From assembly GCA_047967505.1 (NCBI GenBank), contig CM106539.1: 64,000 bases of DNA; one strand, written 5' to 3'. The stretch is from Dipteris shenzhenensis. Its lineage: Eukaryota; Polypodiophyta; Polypodiopsida; Gleicheniales. The first letter of the stretch is position 1; each line of letters opens with the position of its first letter. A model generated the notes under the pieces. It searched no databases. It was not told the origin of the DNA and was given only the letters and a program-made list of their open reading frames with translations. A program made the position numbers and the translations under genes. This document shows, piece by piece, positions 55,840 through 64,000 of this stretch.

Positions 55840-57720
55840 TGTATGCTAACTTCTGAATTCCACTACTTATTATGAATGCACATAAAAAACTACTTACATG
55901 AGATTTGACTTAGAAATCGCTAGTGGAGGAATCAACTACAAATTTCAGTTGCCTCCAAGAAGGTAAGCTATGCAACTCCACCCGGGACAGAAGGAGCTAT
56001 CCACCACAAAGGAGCCGAAGGTGAAGTAGAGCTTCCTACACTTGCAGTAGAAAAGCAACAAGCTCTAAGAAAGGCTTGTGAAAGGAGGATGACCATCACT
56101 GTGTAAACCAAGAAGAGCAGAGGCTTGCTATTGCAGAGAACTAAAAAGACAGAAGACATTGCAAAGAGACCTTGCATAGAGAAGAGAAGCCCTTGGAGAG
56201 AATGCGAAGGCAAAGACCATGACAGGGCCAAACATGGTGAAATCGGACTGCATCGGCTAGTGACTCCAACAACAGCGAGCGCTCATGCTACAAGCTCATC
56301 AAACAGCCAGGCGACACTCCAGTGTGCCAGCCATCCAAGTTGCTCCTTCCCTTTTAGCTTGCCATGGTAGGAACGTTCGCCCGTCTTCCTTGCCGATTGA
56401 TTGGATTTCTAGTGAAGAGGCCTGGTTCTTAAGAAGATTCTCCTCCTGAATTGAGGAAGTCAAGGTTGAAGTTGAAGTAGGGAATTCAGCTGACATGCAG
56501 AAGAGTGGATCCTTTCAGAAAGCTTCTGAAGAGGCCTTGGCTTCCCGCAGAATTGTGAAAGTCCGGCGCGCTTCCTGCATCCAAGGCTAACGACCAGACG
56601 GCTTTGTAGAGCAGCTTCGCCTCCAACATGGTTAGCCGCATCAAATGATGCAGCAGCCCCGAACATCTCTAGGCTTGCAGACAACGACCTTAGCTGCAGC
56701 ACGCTCCATAAGATCGTCTTTCGGCTCCCGCCTTGTAACATAGCATAGGTTTAAGGCTTCAAAAGCCTTAAACGCCCAAAGCCTCTCCTTCCATTGCGAT
56801 GACTTCCTGCTCAGCCTTCCCTAGACAAGCCGCTCCAAGAACAGCTGCTCCAAGAACCTTCAATGAGTCGTTGACGACCAGCCGCCTCCAAGAAAAGCCT
56901 TACCAAGCTCCTTCACGTCACGCCTGCAACATCCTCACTGCATCGCCGTCTGCAAGCTTCAAAGCCTCAAAGTTTCACAAAGTCTCTCTAAGGTTCTAAA
57001 TGTTAGACACGCGGCAAAGATAAAACTTAACCACAGTTAGGGGTAATTCAGCTAGGAGGGTTAGGTTCAGTTACGTGGACCATAGCTAGGTTTGTTTGAA
57101 CTTTGGGTTAATTCAGCTTAGTTAAATGTGTGCCATGTGGCATAGGGCTACCTCAGCACAGTAAACCCTTGCCCATGTGAACAGCCTGTGACACATCCAT
57201 CAAGGCCCTCTTCTTCACAGAATCTTTGACAAGTCGTAACTTCCAATCCAGGAAGAATTTGCACATGCTCCAAAAAGGAAAAGTCATCGTCTTTTCGAGC
57301 TCTACACACCTGTCAGATCAGAATCATTGTTAGCAATTAGACACTGCCAATATTGAAAGAAAGCAATTGGTAAGACCTTTGAAACAAATGACAAATCAAA
57401 GCATGAATGCACACTTCGCCGTCATATGCACGATAAAAGCACAAGTGCATGAGATGGCCATAGCACAGAACATGACATCCACACATAAAACATCAAGGCA
57501 CATGGTAGAACAAAGCATTATGCATCAAGCTACATTAAGCAAAGAAGAGAACACCATCGACATCAAGCATTGAGAAGCAACAACCTTGCCACCTTCACTC
57601 CATATGTTTGTAAATCAAAGCTGACCACCTGAGAGTAGCCACGTAAGCACCCAAGGGAGGATTTGATCTTGTAACTCACATCTGACCACCTTGCAGTAGC
57701 CAAAGGATCATGGCACCAAG
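55840..57720. other. No recognised gene; GC-richer block 55970-57000
   Basis: 55970-57000 has more GC and CpG than its flanks and codes in + frames for Lys/Arg/Ser-rich stretches with GCTCCAAGAAC-type direct repeats (near 56832 and 56846). It could be a decayed gene or LTR-element leader. 57600-57720 has two related TGACCACCT...AGTAGCC blocks before an LTR-like start. Confidence 0.35.
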
Positions 57721-57726
57721 GGGAGG

Positions 57727-58020
57727 TGTTGAGATATGGTGCCATGAGCACATGAATTAGAGGAAAAGGTATAAGCTAAGGAATGTATTAAAGTAGCCAC
57801 CCTAGGATGTGGACTACATGATGTGGAGATGTGGATTGAGGATATCCACAAGGAGGGATGTGGATCAGAGGATCCCACAGATGTTGACTATTCTAAGGGC
57901 ACTCTCTATATAAGAGGCCTATCATGTATTGTTGATATAGGGCATTAGAATAGATTGAGTGTTTCATACTTCCTTTCTCTCTCTCATGGAGTTTCTTCTA
58001 TGGTTTGATCCTCCGTGATC
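57727..58020 (+). mobile_element. Possible LTR start
   Basis: CACCAAGGGGAGG (purine tract) is followed by TGTTGAGATATGGTGCC, a TATA-like CTATATAAGAGG at about 57904 and a CT-rich leader at about 57972. This is the layout of a plant LTR, but the right end and a primer site were not found. Confidence 0.35.
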
Positions 58021-58077
58021 TTTATGCTCATTGAGTGATAGATTAGGCTAAGTACAATCTGCACTTTGTTAATCTAT

Positions 58078-58640
58078 TGTTAGGACATCTGTTAATTAGC
58101 ACATCTATATTAGCACACCTATTATTAGCAGATGTTTTATTAGCACATCTATGTTATTAGCATTAGCACATCTGTAATTTAGCACACCTATTATTAGTAC
58201 ATTCACGTTATTTGCATATTGTTAACAACACATCTCTTGTTAGCACATCCATTATTAGCACATCTATAATTGGCACATTCGTTATTAGCAGGTATTTTAT
58301 TAGGACATCATATTAGTGTTATTAGCATATGCTAATTACATTAGTGTTATTAGCATATGTGCTAATTAGCATATATGTTATTAGTAGGTATATTATTAGC
58401 ACATTTGTGTTATTAAAATATTGTTATTAGCACATCTCTTGTTAGCACAGCTATAATTGGCAAATCCATTTGTAGCAAGTATTTTATTAGTACGTCTGCT
58501 ATTAACACATCTATGTTATTAGAACATGTGCTAATTTAGCATATCTGTTATTATTACATATGTGCTGATTTACAATATCTGTTATTAACACATCTATGTT
58601 ATTAGCACATATGCTAATTAGCATATCTATATGTTAATAT
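58078..58640 (+). repeat. Degenerate minisatellite, core TTAGCACATCT
   Basis: More than 30 variants of ATTAGCACATCTATGTT / TTATTAGCA / GTGCTAATTAGCATAT fill about 560 bp. Both the unit and its inverse (GCTAATTAGC, TATGTGCTAA) occur, so hairpins are possible. No coding function. Confidence 0.88.
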
Positions 58641-59178
58641 AGTATTGTATGACTAAAGCCACATCATAGTATATAAAGGACCATGTGTATGAACTTATAG
58701 GAGAGTAAGAGGTATACACTGAGTAAACCAAGCAACCACTCTTTGGTTATGTTGAATCATTTGTGATACTCTCTATTGTATTTTGGTGAGGTGTCATGAA
58801 AAGTGCATGGATGAAACAATCTTCATAGAAGGATAAGACCACTCAATTGCTTTTTGGTTAGGATGATGCAAGTATGGATTTACAAGTGCTAACATTGATT
58901 GTTATTGAGATATGCCCAATTTTTAAAATCTTGGTCCTAGTAAGGTGGATAAATTGTATTTAATGAAGATTCCAATTTGTGATAATACTTTGGATTCTTT
59001 CTTATAGGGTGCATCCAGCATTAAAAAAATATACATTTTAAAATTTATAACTATGCTCAATTCATGTGGCAAAAAGCACATGTTGTTTAAGTTTATTTAA
59101 ACTTAGCAATTCAAAAATGCATTGTCTTTTTTCTTAAACACGGCAAGTTTTCTTGGGTGGTGCTCTTCACTTTTTAGT
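58641..59178. other. No recognisable feature
   Basis: AT-rich DNA. A TATATAAAGGACC element near 58670 resembles an LTR TATA box, possibly part of the same LTR-like unit that starts at 57727. Confidence 0.3.
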
Positions 59179-59294
59179 CTTATATGGGGAGCCTATTGTT
59201 GACACTTCTTGGGCCAATAATCTCTATGCTAGATTACTTATATGGGGAGCCTATTTTTGACATTTCTTGGGGTCAAGAATCTCCGTGCTAGATC
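59179..59294. repeat. Tandem duplication, 58 bp period
   Basis: Two units start CTTATATGGGGAGCCTAT at 59179 and 59237 and differ at a few positions. Confidence 0.88.
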
Positions 59295-59299
59295 CAACC

Positions 59300-60480
59300 C
59301 AGGGAATTCATTTATCTAACATTGACTCAATATAACTTGATAAGGGGATGAAGCTATTATTACTTTTTTCAACTATTGACATAAAACTAGGACTATCTTG
59401 GGCTCTTCATTGGTTACTTAAGGACAAACTTCAATCTTAATCTCGATGAAGGTTGAAAATGAATATATTATTTAAGAATAGTAATAGGATTAACAACTTT
59501 TGTTAGAGTATTTTGGATATATGACTCTGAATTACAAGTTGCTACTTGATAAGTTTGGCAAGGAGAAACTTTGGCCAAGGGCTGAGTAAAAGTACTTGTC
59601 TTAATGGAAATAGAGAGCATGCTGAAAGATACTATAGTGGAATTGATTTACCAAACTAAGTGATAACACTATTAATACATGAGTGTAGATACGACTGTTA
59701 TGTGGCACAATCGTAGTAGTCACATACAGCTGTTAATATAGTCATTTATGGTTAAAGTCACAAAACAACCCTCTATTGCCTTCACTATTTGACCATTCAT
59801 CTCTTTCTAACACTTTTTCTTTCTTGTGTAGGTATAGATGTTGAAGAGGATACCTTTAAGGTGAAACACCATGAAGAGGAGTTTCCTACAAAAGAGGAGC
59901 TTGGAAAGAAGTAGGCTACAATAGACGGGTCCAGTGAGAAGAAAACTCAAGCTCAAAGACCGTCCACGATGAAGATGTGGCTTGTAATGTGCCCATGCCT
60001 AAATATGTGGCTGCAGTAGACACTAAACTTGAAGTTTGACTAAATTTAAAAAGCTTGAGAACCAAGGGGGGGCATCAACTGATATTAAGATGGACAAGGG
60101 TAATGATAATCCTTGGAAATGTGGCTCTGCTAGAATGGGTAACAAGAAGAAGTCCACCAATTTTCCTTCTCTACTTTTGCCTTCAAAGAGACAAAAGCTC
60201 CCATCTAGCACAAAGGATCATACAACAAGAATTAGGAGTGCCGTGCATGCAAGAAGATGTGACTGACTTCTACTCTTGAAGACCTATATATTGTGTAGCA
60301 AATCTTGTGACTTGGGTCCCATTTAGTTGTAAAGATTTTTTAGTTTGATTTATATTTTATTTTAAATGAGGGTTTATATTAAGGGGTCAAATATCTTGAA
60401 TAACTTTTAACAAGAACAACTTCTCTGACCAAGGTTACTATAGACATGCGAAAATAAACAATTAAGCAATAGGATCCAAA
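59300..60480. other. No recognised gene
   Basis: 59830-60290 has + strand coding-like pieces (VKHHEEEFPTKEELGKK, KGNDNPWKCGSARMGNKKKS) separated by stops, probably a TE-encoded protein that I cannot name. Confidence 0.35.
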
Positions 60481-60499
60481 ATAGTAGGCATAGGAACAT

Positions 60500-60985
60500 C
60501 AGATCACAAGGATTCATCTTTAATAGCCATATCAGGAATGGGAATAGCAGGAAGTGGAAAAGGAGCAGATGGGTTGCGCAGATGTTCGAGAAATTCTTCT
60601 ACCGACAGTGTCTCTCGACGGACTTTTTATGAGACATTGGACGGGTTTGCATGTGACACCGGTCTCTTGAAGGGGCAGGCGTAAGGAGGGGTAACCACTT
60701 GAGTGACCATAGGTGCTAAGTATTGGTGGGTGATGGAAGGGCCCAAGGAAGAAACTAGTATTGAAGAGGAGACGCCAGGGAAAGTGCCTGCAAGGTTGGG
60801 ATGGGAGCGGGGTCCGGGGTTATTCTTTTTCTGCTGCTAGTAGCTCTGCTAGAGCCAGAGCTTGATCCAATAGAACTGTCTCTTCATTGGCAAGTTTCTC
60901 CTCAATGACCAGTAGAACTGTCTCTTCATTGGTGAGTTTCTCCTCAGCAACCATGCACTCTTGGATTTGGGTGTGGAGTTGATTG
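60500..60985 (-). pseudogene. Decayed coding-like sequence with a duplicated Glu-rich unit
   Basis: On the minus strand, EEKLTNEETVLLVI is followed by EEKLANEETVLLDQ, encoded by a 44 bp duplication (about 60868-60956 on +), then ALALAELLAAEKE. This looks like a coiled-coil segment. The 44 bp period is not a multiple of three unless one base is lost elsewhere, so the duplication may have occurred after decay. The family is unknown. Confidence 0.3.
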
Positions 60986-60989
60986 ATCT

Positions 60990-62454
60990 TCTATACATTA
61001 CCCCTTCATACCTAAAGTCAAGCATACAGTTTCAAATAAACGTATAGTATCCATTAGAACATTATTAAATACCTTATTATATCTTTGCATCCATATTGAC
61101 CAAAGAACTGATCTTTTGATGACGTTCCAGTTATGTGGGGCCCTATTTGGAGAATCCTTGAGTAGGATAACCAAATAGCTAAAAGGAAAAGGAGCAAGAC
61201 GTCTATGAACCAAATCCTAGAGTTCCCTGGAGAGCACACAATTGAGGAAAAGATGTGGAACATCCTCCCGCACTTTGTTGCAATGTTTACACCATCCGTT
61301 TTCGTGACCATCGTTCTTGGCCCTGGTAGCCGTCCATACCCCCCTGTGAAGAATAAGACAAAGAAGACAATATTGTTTCTCAGTCCCAGACTTTTGCAAA
61401 TCTTTGGACCTACATTATCTCATCATCTCTCCTGAACCACATTTTATTGGAGGCGGGTGATCATGTCTTCCTGGCCCTCGTGGATCAATGGAATCGGTGT
61501 TAGGTTTAGCTAACCCACCCACATGAATTCCCTCATAGCAGGGGGAGGCGCTCGCCTAGCCACCACACAAGGTTTTCTCTACCCCAACACCCCTGACATT
61601 CCTTGATTAAGAGCAGGTCTAATTTGGTTAATCTGTATCTGTGCAAGAGAGTCGTGTCATCATACCATCTGCCTTGACCTACGATTCCATAGATCCCCTC
61701 AAACCTTGATCCCTCTCTTATTTAGTCTAATGGCTGGTTTAATTTGGTCTTCTCTTAGCGGGTTTGAGCTATAGATAACCGAAAACCAAATCGAATCCTG
61801 ACTACTGAGACAGTGCCTATTTTTCTTGAATCCCTTCCACTTAATATACAGTCTCATAATTTCCCAGGATCTCCACATACCTTTCCACAATTGAGAGCCT
61901 TTCCCTATGCAAGGTCTTGACCAAAAAGGATGGAACTTGTGGGTAGATCCTTCCAGTGTTTGCACTGGTCCAGTTTGAATTTCTCCAGATTCTTTAAGAT
62001 TAGAGTGGCCCAAATTGATTCAGGCTCTTGATAGGCTTTTAGGATCCGTCGCGTCATAAAGCTTACTGAGGATTTTTCAATATCCACCACACCTAGCCCC
62101 CCTTTAGATTTGGGAAGTGTACAAAAGTTCCATCTTACCTTAGAGCTTTTATTTTGATCAAGGAAGCCTCCCCACAGGAAGGTGCAGAAAATCCTATTGA
62201 GTTGGTTAAAGTGCTTTTTTGACAAGAACCAACACGTTATAAAATACAAGGTGTAAGGGTAGATGTAGTGATTGAGGACAAATTTCCTCTTGCCTAGGGA
62301 TGGTTGAAGGCCTTGCCACCTATTGATTTTGTCTCTTCACTTGTCCATGACCCAATCCCACCTGGCCTTGATTGAACAGCTAAAGCCCATGGGAATCCCA
62401 AGAAGTCGGAAAACCTCTCCCTCTTTAAGGACCTTACATCCCTTGTTAAGGATA
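60990..62454 (-). pseudogene. LINE ORF2 C-terminus (RT end to zf-RVT)
   Basis: Read on the minus strand: the end of RT with LLGIPMGFSC (about 62400), then WVMDKWRDKINRWQG, GKRKFVLNHYIYPYTLYFIT and FCTFLWGGF (62249-62150), the GGLGVVDIEKSS block, and finally the zf-RVT domain at 61399-61217 (GVWTATR, CKHCNKVREDVPHLFLNC) and a NRAPHNWNVIKRSVLWSIW tail ending in LGMKG at about 61000. Frameshifts lie at about 61920 and 61310. The zf-RVT differs from those at 3558 and 6680, so this is another LINE family. The 5' side is cut by the copia LTR. Confidence 0.78.
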
Positions 62455-62711
62455 TGACAAAATATGAAGAGGGGAGAGGAGAAGAGTGGAGATGAGGAGA
62501 GAGGGCACAGCTAGAGAGCACACCACAAATGACTAATTGTACACTAGATTTAGTTGAAAATGTAGAATATATACAAACCCATTTAGGGTTAGGGTTAGGG
62601 AATCTAACCCTTTCCTTTATAGCACTCTATCGGGTTAGTGCTATGCACATATGATCACATGATGGTGCTATGCACACATGATCACATGATGTTGAGCGTG
62701 AACTCTCAACA
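62455..62711 (-). mobile_element. 3' LTR of a copia element (~257 bp)
   Basis: On the minus strand it starts TGTTGAGAGTTCACG directly after a purine tract (TTGAGGGAAGG) that follows the copia pol region, has a TATAAAGG element (about 62625) and ends in TTTTGTCA next to LINE sequence. The size is usual for copia. It includes three TTAGGG units (62582-62600 on +). The 3' boundary is set only by the TG..CA rule and by where LINE reading resumes. Confidence 0.5.
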
Positions 62712-64000
62712 CCTTCCCTCAAGATCAACATCATGAAGTAGGCCTTCCCTCAAGATGATGATTCTGGGGAATCGAAGGAGGATTGAACATTACATTCCAT
62801 CACACCCCTTTAATGGGAATGTCCTTCCTCTACGTCAAACCAAGAGCTAGTCGGTGTTTCTCGACGAATAGCTCTTTACCGAGTGGTTTGGTAAAGATGT
62901 TTGCAACATTTTCTTTGCTATCACAATGCTGTAGTGTGATGTCACCAAGTAACACTCTTTCTCTAATGAAGTGCTCTCTGACATCAATGTGCTTTGTCTT
63001 GGAGTGATATATTGGATTCTTGGCCAATGCTTGAGCTGAGATTGATTATCACAATATATTGTTGTTGGCTTTGACTCATCAAAGTAATCTGTTTCTGACA
63101 ATAGTCTTCTAAGCCATATAGCCTCACATGCACCTATAGTGAGTGCTCTATATTCTGCTTCAGTCGAAGATAAAGAAATAGTTGGCTGTTTGTTTAACAA
63201 CTATGATATAGCACCTTGACCAAGGAAAAATGCATATCCCTCTGTCGATCTCCTAGTCTCATGATCTTCGGCATAGTCACTGTCACAATATCCATGCAAC
63301 CATGGATGACTTCCTCTATATTCTATTCCAAACTGTCTTGTACCTCTAATGTATCTCAAGACTCTTTTGGCTGCATTCCAATGAGACTGTTTTGGATTTG
63401 CCATAAACTGTGCTAGTGAGCTTATTGCATAACAAATATTTGTCTGAGTGATAGTCAGATATATAAGAGATCCGATGAGTTGCCTGTAGTATCTGTCATT
63501 GATTGTAGGCTTTTTTGAATCTTTAGTAAGTTTCAAACTCTGTTCCATGGGAGTGGCTGCAATCTTGCAATTTGCCATATGAAACTTCTTCAGGAACTAT
63601 CAACATACTTGAGCTGACTCATGAATGTGCTATTTGAATCTCTCCTGAACTCAATTCCAAGACAATAGTGCATAAGTCCAAGATCTTTCATGTCAAACTC
63701 TACAGATTAGTCTTGTTATAGTTTTCTGATGAAGCTATCCTTTCTTCTGATCACAATCAGATCATCTACGTACAAAAGTGAAATAGTAATGTCTTCCCCT
63801 TGAACTTTGTAGTAGAGAGTATGATCTGCATTGGACTTCATGTATCCTAGCTCAGCAAAATACTTGTCGGTTCTACTATACCAACTTCTGGGTGCTTGCT
63901 TTTAAGCTGTAGAGACTTTTCTTGCGATGGAAAACCTTATTCTCCTTTCCTGGTTCAACATAACTTGCTGGTTGTTGCATGTAGACTTCCTTGTCTAGGT
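62712..64000 (-). pseudogene. Ty1/copia pol (RT end and RNase H), broken and truncated by the window
   Basis: On the minus strand from 64000 down: DKEVYMQQPASYVEPGKEN, then RKKSLYSLKA (RT), the catalytic YVDDLIVI at 63772-63749, then MANCKIAATPMEQSLKLTKD (from 63578), RQLIGSLIYL, MANPKQSHWNAAKRVLRYIR, HGYCDSDYA (RNase H Asp), and LSSTEAEYRALTIGACEAIW (about 63172-63113). After a frameshift near 63040 the C-terminus reads HSKTKHIDVREHFIRERV and FTKPLGKELF. This is the normal copia order RT, RNase H. Stops at about 63200, 63700 and 63890 and the frameshift make it inactive. The rest (gag, protease, integrase, 5' LTR) would lie beyond 64000. Confidence 0.88.

Noticed and set aside
1-64000. tRNA, rRNA and snRNA genes
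   Set aside because: No cloverleaf or conserved A/B-box pair, rRNA core or snRNA sequence was noticed on either strand, although a covariance-model search was not possible.

Overview
This is nuclear DNA of a land plant with a large, repeat-filled genome. The signs are a spliced plant Tubby-like F-box gene, degenerate plant-type LINE, Ty1/copia, Ty3/gypsy and hAT elements, and very many CA/GA/TA microsatellites and minisatellites. A seed-free vascular plant (fern-like) is my best guess, because several diverged Penelope-like reverse transcriptases are present; a gymnosperm is the alternative. The clade is not proven by the sequence.

Only one gene looks intact: a four-exon Tubby-like F-box protein (50688-52351, + strand, 416 residues). 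It lies behind a GC-richer leader/promoter of about 2 kb with preserved CpG, GA repeats and a repeated ~40 bp block. The rest is decayed.

Layout. 1-5400: hairpin repeat, LTR fragment, LINE 3' part, tandem duplication. 6132-9430: almost full-length LINE on the minus strand (ORF1, endonuclease, C-terminal zinc-binding domain) that has lost its reverse transcriptase. 10-20 kb: tandem duplications, a LINE tail, Penelope-like copy A (13260-14270), a minisatellite and a GC-rich block with G-boxes. 20.7 kb: Penelope-like copy B. 24358-26502: a large inverted duplication whose arms are the same copia-gypsy chimera. 26.5-29.3 kb: CA repeat, 1.8 kb of pyrimidine-biased DNA, and an LTR with a polypurine tract on its left and a tRNA-Met primer site on its right. 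29.9-31.75 kb: an unknown ORF, then Penelope-like copy C. 33.8-35.6 kb: hAT remnant. 36.3-36.7 kb: foldback element. 37.2-38.6 kb: gypsy RNase H and integrase. 40.5-42.2 kb: LINE tail and a 1.1 kb microsatellite block. 43.5-45 kb: decayed coding sequence I do not recognise. 48.5-53 kb: the Tubby gene. 55-60 kb: minisatellites and an LTR-like segment. 61-64 kb: a LINE C-terminus abutting a copia element that runs off the window.

The genes do not form a pathway. The window is a record of repeated insertion and decay around one conserved gene. The most interesting signal is the set of three Penelope-like (telomerase-related) reverse transcriptase relics, recognised from shared motifs (FRWI.NAHA, CYE.IP, WCNL, YMDD).
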